A DNA stretch of 60,834 nucleotides. Origin: Chitinophagaceae bacterium. Lineage in GTDB: Bacteria > Bacteroidota > Bacteroidia > Chitinophagales > Chitinophagaceae. The translations under genes were made by a program, and so were the position numbers. The first letter of the stretch is position 1. Each line of letters starts with the position of its first letter. Under the pieces are notes generated by a model, which searched no databases, was not told where the DNA came from, and worked only from the letters and a program-made list of their open reading frames with translations. Of the stretch, positions 26,574 through 35,281 are shown one piece after another. The stretch is taken from the NCBI GenBank assembly GCA_016721085.1, contig JADKJI010000064.1, forward strand, positions 1 through 60,834, given 5' to 3'.

Positions 26574-26735
26574 AGGTTCCAAAGGACTGACTAATAGCGA
26601 CATCATCTACTTTAAAGTTTTATAACCGCGGAGGCGCGGAGACGCAGCGTTTTAAACCCTCTGCGTCTCCGCGCCTCCGCGGTTATAAAACTTTAAAGTA
26701 GATGATGTCTACTATTAGTCAGTCCTTTGGAACCT
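26574..26735. repeat. near-perfect 74-bp-arm palindrome between convergent genes
   Basis: Left arm 26574-26647, 13-nt loop, right arm 26661-26735. Reading inward, the arms are 'aggttccaaaggactgacta', a 'catcatctactttaaagt' block and the GC-rich 'aaccgcggaggcgcgg' block. The only difference is 'cg' against 'tag' near 26598. Flanks 'gttcaaga' / 'cttgaac' add a weaker outer stem that reaches both stop codons. Probably a bidirectional terminator. Confidence 0.9.
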
Positions 26736-26763
26736 ATGAAACCAAAAGAACCTCTTGAACCTT

Positions 26764-27672
26764 CTAGTATCCCCACCCCTTCATTATCGCAATATCCTCT
26801 TTTATCGCATCCAACGCCGGTTGCGTTTGATAAGATTCCTGCTCCACAATGAAGTGAATAGTTCCACCCGATTTTTTACCGAGGTCAATAACTTCTTTTA
26901 CGTTTACGATACCCTTGCCAAGAACAGTGCTTTCATATTTTTCATGACCACTGCTTGCTAAAATCTCGTCTTTAACATGCATTGATTCGAAACGACCTGG
27001 GAATTTCTTAACGATATCTATCGCTTTGGCACCACCGTTATACAGGTTACCGATATCCAATTGCTGCATTACCAGCTTTGGATCAGTGTTGTTAAGGATG
27101 ATATCATAAACAGATTGTCCATTTAATTGCTGACTGAATTCAAAGTCGTGATTATGATAACCGAACTTCATTCCCGATTTCTTACAAAGCTCTCCTGATT
27201 TATTAAAGACTTCCATATACGCCAGGATATCATCATAGGTTTTACGGAGGGAATCATCTAACCAGGGACTTATTACGAATAATTGTCCGCAGATAGCAGC
27301 ATCTTCCACTGTATATTTCCAGGCGTCTGTAAAATCTTTTTTAGCAGCATCCCAATGGCCCTTGCCCATTACAGTATGGCCGCTTGGCATTTTCAATCCA
27401 AGATCATCCAATACTTTCCTGAACTCCTTGGCGGAATAGCCATAGAATTTACGGTTGATATAATTGGCGTGTTCTACGTGCTTATAGCCCATGGCTGCAA
27501 TCTGTTTTAGAGTGCCCAACGGGTCTTTCATCATATCTTCCCTTACAGAATACAATTGAACTCCGGTGAGATGTTTCGCCTTGAATTCGTTGGCAAAACT
27601 CTGTTTCATTAGTCCTGCCCCTGCCAGCAATAAACTGCTTTGCTTCAGGAAGGTTCTGCGGCTACTTTGCAT
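26764..27672 (-). CDS. sugar phosphate isomerase/epimerase-like TIM-barrel protein
   Basis: 302 residues. MQSSRRTFLKQSSLLLAG is a Tat-like signal (SRRTFLK), so export after folding is likely. The rest is an AP-endonuclease-family-2 / xylose-isomerase-like TIM barrel: LTGVQLYSVREDM at the first strand, KFGYHNHDFEF and DIGNLYNGG in the metal-binding part, and HFIVEQESYQ near the end. Periplasmic members of this family in Bacteroidota are linked to sugar or 3-keto-sugar metabolism; the substrate is unknown. Single gene, convergent with the hypothetical secreted protein. Confidence 0.88.
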   Translation of the reverse strand: MQSSRRTFLKQSSLLLAGAGLMKQSFANEFKAKHLTGVQLYSVREDMMKDPLGTLKQIAAMGYKHVEHANYINRKFYGYSAKEFRKVLDDLGLKMPSGHTVMGKGHWDAAKKDFTDAWKYTVEDAAICGQLFVISPWLDDSLRKTYDDILAYMEVFNKSGELCKKSGMKFGYHNHDFEFSQQLNGQSVYDIILNNTDPKLVMQQLDIGNLYNGGAKAIDIVKKFPGRFESMHVKDEILASSGHEKYESTVLGKGIVNVKEVIDLGKKSGGTIHFIVEQESYQTQPALDAIKEDIAIMKGWGY

Positions 27673-27856
27673 ACAAACAATGATTTGGTGTGTTATAGAA
27701 TGTCGTTCCTAATATCCAGTCCTCTAATTTCACCATTTTAGCCCAATGAAATAAATATTTTTTTAGGCCTCCCCGGTTCTATCCTGTCGTGTCGACACAT
27801 ATCTCGGTATTTGCTCACATTGTTAGCATAGTTACACTGCAACTGCTACCTTGCCA

Positions 27857-28476
27857 GGAGGTCAAAGGAGAAAAAAGAGAATACAAATACATTTTACCGC
27901 GGAGACGCAGAGACGCGGGAGTCGATTTGTTGCTTTATAAATATTACTGATCTAGACGCAGAGGGTCGCTACGCGACCTATACAGCACCTTGAAGCCAAA
28001 GAGAAATAGGGATTACAATAGCCTGTTTATTGAGTCTAAATTTTCCGCTGAGGTGCGTGTCTTCACGCACCTCAACTGATTACATTTTACCGCGGAGACG
28101 CAGAGACGCGGGAATCGATTTGTTGCTTTTACTATTTATGATGTAGCGACACAATGGGTCGCTTCGCGATTAATAGAGGACCTTGATGTGAAAGGACATT
28201 TGGGATGTACAGGATATGCTAGCTATGAAATGTGTACACACGATAGGTTTCAGTTGAGGTGCGTGAAGACACGCACCTCAGCGGAAAATTTAGACTCAAT
28301 AAACAGGTTAATATGAATCCCAATTCCCCTTTGGCTCCATGGTCTTGTATTGGTCGCGTAGCGACCCTCTGCGTCTCTATTCAGTACTATTTAAAAACAA
28401 CAAATTGGCAACCGCGCCTCTGCGTCTCCGCGGTAAAATGTATTTGTATTCTCTTTTTTCTCCTTTGACCTCCTAG
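27857..28476. repeat. ~225-bp inverted repeat pair, largest palindromic element in the window
   Basis: Left unit 27857-28080 and right unit 28250-28476 are complementary block for block: 'ggaggtcaaaggagaaaaaa' / 'ttttttctcctttgacctcc', GC-rich arm, 'gggtcgctacgcgacc', 'tgtttattgagtctaaattt' and the gaggtgcgtg hairpin (28050-28073, 28256-28279). The 170-bp centre holds another copy of the GC-rich arm, a 'gggtcgcttcgcga' block and 'ccttgatgtgaaagga'. No transposase and no credible ORF is present between 27673 and 28628; the ORF at 28259-28468 lies wholly in repeat sequence. Related to the tandem copies at 2.55-3.29 kb. Confidence 0.8.
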
Positions 28477-28628
28477 TTATGTATTTATTGCGGAGTAAAA
28501 AAGCCTTCGAGAGCAGCAAAAAGAGAAATGTGTCCACACGATAGGGTTCTACTAGTAATCATTTCAAAAGAGAAGAATCGGTGGAAGGATGCCGGCTTTA
28601 TCGTAAAATTGTAAAAAATTTGCTGGTA

Positions 28629-29876
28629 ATGGCTACAGAAATCAAATGCCCTAAGTGCGGTCACGAATTTGCCATGGAAGATGCCATGACAGAAGAGTTA
28701 CGCGTGAAACTGGAACTGGAGAAAAAAGAGCTTCGGGAGAAGATGGTGACTTTCAAGAAGGAAAAAGAAGAAGAGCTACAGAAGAAACTGGATGAAGCTG
28801 CCCGCAGGGAAAAAGAAGCACAGGAGGCTTTGGAGAAAAATCTCCGTAAATCAATAAGTTCAGATTTTGAGAACAGGATGAAATTGCTGGAACAGAACAA
28901 ACAGGAAACTGAAGACAAACTGAAACAGGCAAGACAAAAAGAACTGGAATTCCTTCAAAAAGAACAACAACTTAAAACCAGGGAAGAAGAGCTTGAACTT
29001 TCTATCCAAAAAAGGGTTCAGGAAGGAAGGAATAAACTATCTGAAGAGATCCGTAAAATAGAGGAACAGAAGATTGCGGGAAAAGAGACCGAATACCAAC
29101 TACGACTGAAAGAATTGGAAAAGCAGTTGGAGGACCAGAAAAAACTGGCCGAGGAAATGCGTCGAAAAGCGGAGCAGGGATCTACCCAGGCTCAGGGAGA
29201 AGTTCTGGAATTATTGCTTGAAGAAATTTTAAAGGAATATTTCCCAACCGATGAAATCCAGGAAGTAGGTAAGGGTGTTGAAGGAGCTGACTGTATACAA
29301 CTGGTAAGAAATAAAACCGGTAAGGAATACGGCAAAATTATCTATGAAAGCAAACGTACCAAGAACTGGAGCAATAACTGGGTTGATAAACTGAAAAATG
29401 ATATGCGTACCAGCAATGCCGATGTAGCTATTCTTGTTACACAGGCCTTTCCGAAAGACATGGATAGGTTTGGGGAAAGAGATGGTATCTGGATCTGTTC
29501 GTATCGTGAGATTGCCAGTGTAGCCCTCGTTCTTCGAAATGCCATTGTAAAAGTGGCTGAAGCGCGTAAAGCAGAAGAGAACAAAGGAGAAAAAATGCAG
29601 TTGCTCTATAATTATCTCACCGGAAACGAATTCAGGCAACAGGTAGAAGCCATCGTTGAAGGATTCATAGCCATGAAAAATTCCATCACCAAAGAACGCA
29701 TTCAGATGGAAAAGATCTGGAAAGAAAGAGAGAAGCAATTAGATAAAGTTCTTATCAGCACCTCAGGCATGTACGGCTCTGTAAAAGGTATTGCAGGGGC
29801 TTCGGTGAGTGATATTCCGTTGTTGGATGGGGTGGATGATGAACCTGAAGCTGATGCTTCTTTGCCTAATGCTTAA
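28629..29876 (+). CDS. DUF2130 domain protein with zinc-ribbon start and coiled coil
   Basis: 415 residues from the ATG at 28629, chosen because the zinc-ribbon-like CPKCGHEF (residues 6-13) begins right after it. Residues 18-205 are an almost continuous Lys/Glu-rich coiled coil. The C-terminal DUF2130 domain holds EVGKGVEGADCIQLV, YESKRTKNWSNNWVDKLK and GIWICSYREIASVALVLR; the YESKRT-type motif is reminiscent of nuclease-like folds. Cytoplasmic, function unknown. It sits between a repeat island and the convergent phosphopantetheinyl transferase. Confidence 0.88.
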   Translation: MATEIKCPKCGHEFAMEDAMTEELRVKLELEKKELREKMVTFKKEKEEELQKKLDEAARREKEAQEALEKNLRKSISSDFENRMKLLEQNKQETEDKLKQARQKELEFLQKEQQLKTREEELELSIQKRVQEGRNKLSEEIRKIEEQKIAGKETEYQLRLKELEKQLEDQKKLAEEMRRKAEQGSTQAQGEVLELLLEEILKEYFPTDEIQEVGKGVEGADCIQLVRNKTGKEYGKIIYESKRTKNWSNNWVDKLKNDMRTSNADVAILVTQAFPKDMDRFGERDGIWICSYREIASVALVLRNAIVKVAEARKAEENKGEKMQLLYNYLTGNEFRQQVEAIVEGFIAMKNSITKERIQMEKIWKEREKQLDKVLISTSGMYGSVKGIAGASVSDIPLLDGVDDEPEADASLPNA

Positions 29877-30048
29877 GGCCTAAAGCCTAGTGCTTTTACC
29901 GCAGTAATCCGAAGAGAATTTGCGCAGAATTATGATTTATAGTTTTAAGCTCAGAGACGCGGAGCGCAGGACTTTCCTCTGCGTCTCCGTTCTCTGCGGT
30001 TAAATTTGTATTTTGCTAAAGGCAGAAGCCTTAAGCTTCAATAATTCA
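29872..30048. repeat. composite palindromic repeat between convergent genes
   Basis: Outer arms 'cttaaggcctaaagcct' / 'agaagccttaagct' and an inner GC-rich pair 'cagagacgcggagcgcag' / 'tctgcgtctccgttctctgc' fill the whole gap between the DUF2130 gene and the convergent phosphopantetheinyl transferase. Same design as at 39.65-39.95 and 46.65-46.89 kb. Confidence 0.7.
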
Positions 30049-30051
30049 GCC

Positions 30052-30696
30052 TCAAGCTGGCGTTTTAATCCACGCTAACACTAAAGGATTAAAAATCCTC
30101 GCCTCCATCTGAATCTTTTGTTCAGTTCCTTTATTGAATGTAAATGGCAGATCGATTAATTCATTAGATCGGAAAGTTAGGGGACCGCTGAGCCACACAT
30201 CTTTCCGGAAATCCATGCCACCATCGCCATACCATTTGAATACAGCCTCTTTGCAACTCCAGAGGATGGTAGTGAGTTGCAGGTGAAGTTGGGTAAGGTG
30301 TTCCCATCCTGCCAAAAAAGCCGTTTCTTCAGGGTTGAGGAACTTATGCGAAATAGTATACAGCCGGGGTGTCTCTAGTTCAACATCCACTCCCACCCTG
30401 TCGGTGGAACTGCCAATGGCAGCAGCATAGTTACCGCAATGTGAAATGGAAAAATGGTATTTCTCAGTGGGAAGGAAGGGCTTCCGGGTATCTGCAATTT
30501 CAATCTCATCGAGAGGGAAATCGTCGAAAATAATTAAGAAGAGGTATCTGCCCGCCAAATGCTGCAAACGCTTATAGGGATGCCTCACATCCTTTTTCAC
30601 AGGAACTTTCTCTAGAAAAAAAGCCTCGGGCTCTTCTATTTTCCACACAGCTATCCTGGTGGTATCGTCGATATTATGTTGATAAAATAAAGGCAT
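30052..30696 (-). CDS. 4'-phosphopantetheinyl transferase superfamily protein
   Basis: 214 residues, Sfp/AcpT-type length. Transfers phosphopantetheine from CoA to carrier-protein serines. Motifs: FSISHCGNYAAA, VGVDVELETPR (Mg2+-binding Asp and Glu) and WSCKEAVFKWYGDGG (catalytic Glu/Lys). No carrier or synthase gene is nearby, so the target (fatty-acid ACP or a specialised carrier) is unknown. Divergent from dcd across 65 bp. Confidence 0.93.
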   Translation of the reverse strand: MPLFYQHNIDDTTRIAVWKIEEPEAFFLEKVPVKKDVRHPYKRLQHLAGRYLFLIIFDDFPLDEIEIADTRKPFLPTEKYHFSISHCGNYAAAIGSSTDRVGVDVELETPRLYTISHKFLNPEETAFLAGWEHLTQLHLQLTTILWSCKEAVFKWYGDGGMDFRKDVWLSGPLTFRSNELIDLPFTFNKGTEQKIQMEARIFNPLVLAWIKTPA

Positions 30697-30761
30697 ATTT
30701 CAAAAAAGGTCGGTTACTTTGCCTCCTTCAAAATTCACACTATTTAAATTCAAAATAAAAA

Positions 30762-31298
30762 ATGATTCTTTCAGATCAACGGATACTTGAGGAAATCGAA
30801 AAAGGCACCATCAAACTAGACCCTTACGACCGCGATTGCCTGGGAAGTAACTCTTACGATGTTCATCTGGGCAAATGGTTAGCCACTTATAAAGAACATA
30901 TCCTGGATGCTAAGAAGCATAATGAAATAGACTATTTCGAAATCCCTGAAGACGGATTCGTTTTATATCCTCATATCTTTTATCTGGGTGTTACCGAAGA
31001 ATACACCGAAACTCATGCTCACGTACCCTTCCTCGAAGGTAAATCATCCACCGGCCGATTAGGTATCGACATCCATGCCACAGCCGGTAAAGGAGATGTA
31101 GGTTTCTGCGGTCACTGGACCCTCGAAATCTCAGTAAAGCAACCCGTAAAAGTTTACAAGGGCATGCCCATCGGCCAGCTTATCTACTTCCCCGTTGAAG
31201 GCGATATTGAAGTAAAGTATAACGAAAAGAAAAACGCGAAGTATAGTCATCAGAAGAATATGCCGGTGGAGAGTATGATGTGGAAGAACAAATTCTAA
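30762..31298 (+). CDS. dcd: dCTP deaminase
   Basis: 178 residues. Deaminates dCTP to dUTP, the source of dUMP for thymidylate synthesis; homotrimer in the cytoplasm. Motifs: LGSNSYDVHLG, the active-site stretch EGKSSTGRLGIDIHATAGKG with the catalytic Glu further on in WTLEISV, and the C-terminal YSHQKNMPVESMMW lid. The ATG at 30762 opens directly into ILSDQRIL. A TACTTTG sequence at 30715-30721 could be the -7 element. Confidence 0.96.
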   Translation: MILSDQRILEEIEKGTIKLDPYDRDCLGSNSYDVHLGKWLATYKEHILDAKKHNEIDYFEIPEDGFVLYPHIFYLGVTEEYTETHAHVPFLEGKSSTGRLGIDIHATAGKGDVGFCGHWTLEISVKQPVKVYKGMPIGQLIYFPVEGDIEVKYNEKKNAKYSHQKNMPVESMMWKNKF

Positions 31299-31299
31299 A

Positions 31300-31490
31300 A
31301 TTTGGGAACTAAGAGAATTTGAAAATTTAGTAATTTGAAAATTTGAAAATGAAACAGCCGGCGAATTATTGATTAAATAGGGAGAATTCCCTGTATTGGC
31401 TGTTTCATTTCCACATATTCAAATTTTCATATTACCTAATTTGTATTGGCTGTTCATTTTCAAATTTTCAAATTCCTAAATTTTCAAATT
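31300..31490. repeat. AT-rich palindromic spacer between convergent genes
   Basis: Repeats of 'aatttgaaaatttgaaaatg' on the left are mirrored by 'cattttcaaattttcaaatt' on the right, with 'gaaacagcc' / 'ggctgtttc' inside. It lies between the convergent dcd and DUF3810 stops and extends slightly into the latter. Likely a termination region. Confidence 0.65.
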
Positions 31491-32549
31491 CTTCTTATAC
31501 CTCGCCACCAACCAAACCATCACCTTCCCATACGTCACCTTCCCATCTGGTTGCTCATTGGCTTTCAGGTATTGTCCGTATAATTTATCGATAACTACTT
31601 CTATTGGGTTGGCATGCTTTTCTGCAAATTTCTTCAACTCCCTGAAATCATTTCTAACACCTTTGTTGAGTGAGGAATCAAGCTTTTTCAGCAGCATTGA
31701 ATCCTGGTAATACAAGTAAGGACGGCCATAGGAATAGAGGTCGAAATAGACAGAGTATTGGAATAGTGTATCGGTTGAAACACTTGCGGCTAAGTATCCG
31801 GCGAAATTAGCTTCGTTCTCTTTGGCATATCCAAGTTGGTGGCCTATTTCGTGACAGGAAGTAAATGGCTGGATAAATAATGGGACTGTAGTATTCACTT
31901 GCGCTTCGCCTGTGAAAGGATTATAATAACCGGTATAGCCAAGATAATTCCCCAAATAACTGAACAAGGAAGGTTTAAGAGACACTGAAGGATATGCAAA
32001 TCGTTTATCCGAAATGGCTAGTTGCTTATAGGCAGTAACAGCACCATCAAAAAGATACCTCTTACTATCAATGGCTCCCCTGCGTTGATGAGCAACCGTA
32101 TCCAGACTATTCACCTTATCACGAAGTAAAAGCATTACTGCAACAAGATCCTGCTTTTCCATAGGGCCAGTTTCTAATTCCAATTGCCAGGCAATGCCTT
32201 TTCTGTTATAATTCAATCCCCAGAAAAGATTAAATGTGACATAAACAACCAATGCCAGCCTGATAGAATTAGCAAGAAGATTTTTCCAATAGCTGCGATC
32301 GGTTTGCTTCTTCCTGATTTTTTTTATAACACGAATTACTGTTATCAATATCCAAATAATCAGGGTTCCATATAATAAATCACCTACACTGAATGGAGCC
32401 CATCCAAAAAGGATTCTCCAAAAACGGGATAATCCAACATATAATCCCTGGCTATAATATTTCTCAACCGCATCTGGAAATAAGGAAAACAACTTTATCG
32501 ACAGTGCCAGTAGTAATAGCAAAATCCAGGAGAACCGGCGTTTTTTCAT
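31476..32549 (-). CDS. DUF3810 membrane protein with HEIGH metallopeptidase motif
   Basis: About 357 residues from Met at 32549 (MKKRRFSWILLLLLALSIKL), preferred over a Met 11 codons upstream because it starts the first membrane segment. Three membrane helices lie in the first 120 residues (including FGWAPFSVGDLLYG), followed by a soluble domain with CHEIGHQLGYAKENEANF. HExGH plus a downstream Glu is a complete zinc-protease ligand set. The family is common in Bacteroidota and uncharacterised; I infer a membrane-anchored periplasmic peptidase. Divergent from the acyl-CoA carboxylase gene. Confidence 0.88.
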   Translation of the reverse strand: MKKRRFSWILLLLLALSIKLFSLFPDAVEKYYSQGLYVGLSRFWRILFGWAPFSVGDLLYGTLIIWILITVIRVIKKIRKKQTDRSYWKNLLANSIRLALVVYVTFNLFWGLNYNRKGIAWQLELETGPMEKQDLVAVMLLLRDKVNSLDTVAHQRRGAIDSKRYLFDGAVTAYKQLAISDKRFAYPSVSLKPSLFSYLGNYLGYTGYYNPFTGEAQVNTTVPLFIQPFTSCHEIGHQLGYAKENEANFAGYLAASVSTDTLFQYSVYFDLYSYGRPYLYYQDSMLLKKLDSSLNKGVRNDFRELKKFAEKHANPIEVVIDKLYGQYLKANEQPDGKVTYGKVMVWLVARYKKNLKI

Positions 32550-32642
32550 AAGGTTAAAAATAACGAAATTACCAATGGCCATTTGACATCACTTCAATTT
32601 GTTCTGAAATCGGATTACATTGCAGTACAAAGCCCATTCACT

Positions 32643-34268
32643 ATGAATATTGAATTCAATAAAAACGAAGATGTAATGAAATTGTCGCTTTCGCAAATGC
32701 GTCAGCGACTGGAAAAAATCTATGAGGGCGGGGGTAAAAAAGCTATAGAGAAACAACATGAAAGAAAAAAGCTGACCCCAAGGGAACGAATCAATTATCT
32801 AAAAGACAATAACAAGCCCTTTATAGAACTGGGGGCTTTTGCAGGTTATGAAATGTACGAGGAACAAGGTGGCTGTCCGGCCGCAGGAACCGTTGCCGGC
32901 ATTGGCTATGTAAGCGGTCGCCAATGCATAATTGTAGCGAACGACCAAACAGTAAAAGCCGGAGCCTGGTTTCCCATCACCGGCAAAAAGAATTTACGAT
33001 TGCAGGAGATTGCCATGGAAAACCACCTGCCCGTTATTTATCTGGTTGATAGTGCCGGAGTTTTTCTTCCTATGCAGGATGAGATATTCCCCGATAAAGA
33101 GCATTTTGGCCGCATATTCAGAAATAATGCCCGGATGAGCGCTATGGGTATTACTCAGATAGCTGCGGTTATGGGAGCCTGTGTTGCTGGTGGAGCCTAT
33201 CTCCCGATTATGAGCGATGAAACACTGATGGTGGAAGAAAACGGATCTATTTTTCTGGCAGGTCCCTACCTGGTAAAAGCAGCAATTGGTGAAGATATAG
33301 ATGCCGAAACACTCGGTGGAGCAGAAACACATAATGCTATCAGTGGCATTGCTGATTATAAGTTTAAGACCGAGGAAGAATGTCTTGACCATATCAAAAA
33401 AATATTCTCCATGCTGGGAGAAAAAGAGAAAGCAGGCTTTGACAGGATTGCAGCTTTGGCTCCTAAAAAAAATCCAGCTGAAATGTATGGTGTATTCCCA
33501 GCAGAAGGCAAGCCCTACGATATGCTGGAACTAATAGAAAGACTGGTGGATGGTTCTGAATTCGAGCAGTTCAAGGAAGAATACGGAAAGACTATCCTTT
33601 GCGGATATGCGAGAATAGACGGATGGGCGGTTGGTATTGTTGCTAACCAGCGTAAAATTGTAAAAAGCAAGAAAGGCGAGATGCAGATGGGTGGGGTGAT
33701 TTATAATGATAGTGCCGACAAAGCGGCCCGTTTCATCATGAATTGCAATCAGAAAAAAATTCCATTGGTCTTCTTGCAAGATGTTACCGGATTCATGGTA
33801 GGCAGCCGTAGTGAACATTCTGGCATAATAAAAGATGGGGCTAAAATGGTGAATGCGGTGGCTAATTCAGTGGTTCCCAAAATAACCATCATTGTGGGAC
33901 ATTCATATGGGGCAGGAAATTATGCTATGTGCGGTAAAGCTTATGACCCACGCTTCATTTATGCCTGGCCATCGGCCCGGATTGCTGTAATGGGGGGCGA
34001 CCAGGCTGCCAAGACATTACTCCAGATCCAGGTATCGGCCATGAAAGCAAAGGGTAAGGAAGTTTCGCCGGATGTCGAGAAAAAGTTGCTTGACGATATA
34101 AAGTCGAGCTATGAAAAGCAGACCAACCCCTACTATGCCGCAGCCAGGCTTTGGGTAGATGCCATTATAGATCCCCTGCAAACCAGGGAAATAATAGCGG
34201 AAGCTTTAAAGGCTGCTAACCAAAACCCGCACATGGCCGATTTCAAAACCGGTATTTTACAGGTTTAA
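32643..34268 (+). CDS. acyl-CoA carboxylase carboxyltransferase (beta) subunit, MccB-like
   Basis: 541 residues from the ATG at 32643; a TTG 60 bp upstream is less likely. Carboxyltransferase that moves the carboxyl group from carboxybiotin to an acyl-CoA. N-terminal crotonase-like half: VSGRQCIIVANDQTVKAGAW, YLVDSAGVFLPMQDEIFP, GGAYLPIMSDE. C-terminal half: GVIYNDSADKAARFI, FLQDVTGFMVG and the oxyanion region SYGAGNYAMCGKAY. GGAYxPxMSDE and overall length resemble 3-methylcrotonyl-CoA carboxylase beta more than propionyl-CoA carboxylase, so a role in leucine breakdown is possible. No biotin subunit is adjacent. Confidence 0.9.
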   Translation: MNIEFNKNEDVMKLSLSQMRQRLEKIYEGGGKKAIEKQHERKKLTPRERINYLKDNNKPFIELGAFAGYEMYEEQGGCPAAGTVAGIGYVSGRQCIIVANDQTVKAGAWFPITGKKNLRLQEIAMENHLPVIYLVDSAGVFLPMQDEIFPDKEHFGRIFRNNARMSAMGITQIAAVMGACVAGGAYLPIMSDETLMVEENGSIFLAGPYLVKAAIGEDIDAETLGGAETHNAISGIADYKFKTEEECLDHIKKIFSMLGEKEKAGFDRIAALAPKKNPAEMYGVFPAEGKPYDMLELIERLVDGSEFEQFKEEYGKTILCGYARIDGWAVGIVANQRKIVKSKKGEMQMGGVIYNDSADKAARFIMNCNQKKIPLVFLQDVTGFMVGSRSEHSGIIKDGAKMVNAVANSVVPKITIIVGHSYGAGNYAMCGKAYDPRFIYAWPSARIAVMGGDQAAKTLLQIQVSAMKAKGKEVSPDVEKKLLDDIKSSYEKQTNPYYAAARLWVDAIIDPLQTREIIAEALKAANQNPHMADFKTGILQV

Positions 34269-34359
34269 AGGCACCATTTTAGAATATTAGGGAAGGCTGG
34301 AAACTAAAGCCAAAACAGGCCGTATTAGGGGTGGTTCAAGGCTTCTGGGGATATTGGGT

Positions 34360-34391
34360 AAAACTTTGGATTTGAAGCTTTCCAAAGTTTT
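34360..34391 (+). terminator. hairpin downstream of the carboxylase gene
   Basis: Perfect 11-bp stem AAAACTTTGGA/TCCAAAGTTTT with a 10-nt loop, 92 bp after the stop. No long T-run follows beyond TTTT, so terminator is only the likeliest reading. Confidence 0.4.
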
Positions 34392-34451
34392 GTCGGATTC
34401 TTAAAAATCGCTATTTTCACTCATCAATTTTACCAAACTAACTAGTGCATT

Positions 34452-35255
34452 ATGAGAAAATCTACTCTGGGCAAGATTTTATTGTCTTTTGTTGTAGTTG
34501 GAGTAACCCTCGTAGCTTGTCAGAAAGACGATCCCGCCACCCTTATTCCCCCACCAGTTCCTGATCAATCATTCACTGAAGAATTCGATACTGTTGCCAG
34601 TGCTTTCAAACGCGGCTGGGTACCTATCAATAATAGCAATCCAAAAGGTAGTGGCATCTGGAGTCAGGGTGGAGGACCTCAACCCATTTTTGAACCTTAT
34701 TCTTCAAAAGGAAGTTATGCAGGTTTCATAGCCGCTGATTATACTTCAACTGGTGGTACAGATGACGTTATAAGCAACTGGTTGGTTTCCCCATTAATTA
34801 CTATGCAAAACGGCGATAAGATCGTTTTCTATACAAGAACGCAATTGTTACCAAATGCATTTGTTTCTGGTGATTCTACCGACTATGGCAATAACCTAGA
34901 ATTATGTGTTAACCTTAAAAATGAAGGCACTAACGTTGGTACAGCCAACGACCCTACCAGCGGTTCATTTAATTCCGCAACCGACCGTGGTGATTTTGAC
35001 CTTTTAGTAACTGTTAACCCCCCTATAGGTTTTGATGGCGTAAGTTGGCAATATCGCTGGACTCATTCCCTGGCCAGCGAATATGAAGGCCTTAGTTTCC
35101 CCTCTAAATGGACACGTTTTGAAGGAACTATTGGTGGTTTATCAGGTCCCAAAAAAGGTCGTTTCGCTTTCCGCTATTATACATTAGACGGAGGCAGCAA
35201 TGGCAATGGTAGTGCAGTAGGTATAGACCAGGTTTCTTATATCAGCAAAAAATAA
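34452..35255 (+). CDS. choice-of-anchor-J-type lipoprotein, copy 1
   Basis: 267 residues. Type II signal peptide ending LVACQKDD (lipidated Cys about 23), a Pro-rich linker, then one beta-sandwich domain: SFTEEFDTVASAFKRGWVPI, SGIWSQGG, DVISNWLVSPLITMQNGDKI, FYTRTQ and the C-terminal GRFAFRYYTLDGG...AVGIDQVSYISKK. This is the choice-of-anchor-J pattern (EFD...GW...SWL.SP...FAFRY...D). Surface or periplasmic lipoprotein, ligand unknown. A paralogue follows 26 bp downstream, probably co-transcribed. Confidence 0.85.
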   Translation: MRKSTLGKILLSFVVVGVTLVACQKDDPATLIPPPVPDQSFTEEFDTVASAFKRGWVPINNSNPKGSGIWSQGGGPQPIFEPYSSKGSYAGFIAADYTSTGGTDDVISNWLVSPLITMQNGDKIVFYTRTQLLPNAFVSGDSTDYGNNLELCVNLKNEGTNVGTANDPTSGSFNSATDRGDFDLLVTVNPPIGFDGVSWQYRWTHSLASEYEGLSFPSKWTRFEGTIGGLSGPKKGRFAFRYYTLDGGSNGNGSAVGIDQVSYISKK

Positions 35256-35281
35256 TTCCATCCTCTTTTAAATAGACTCTT

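Noticed and set aside
28259..28468. 69-residue plus-strand ORF
   Set aside because: It consists entirely of inverted-repeat modules that occur elsewhere in the window as non-coding sequence.
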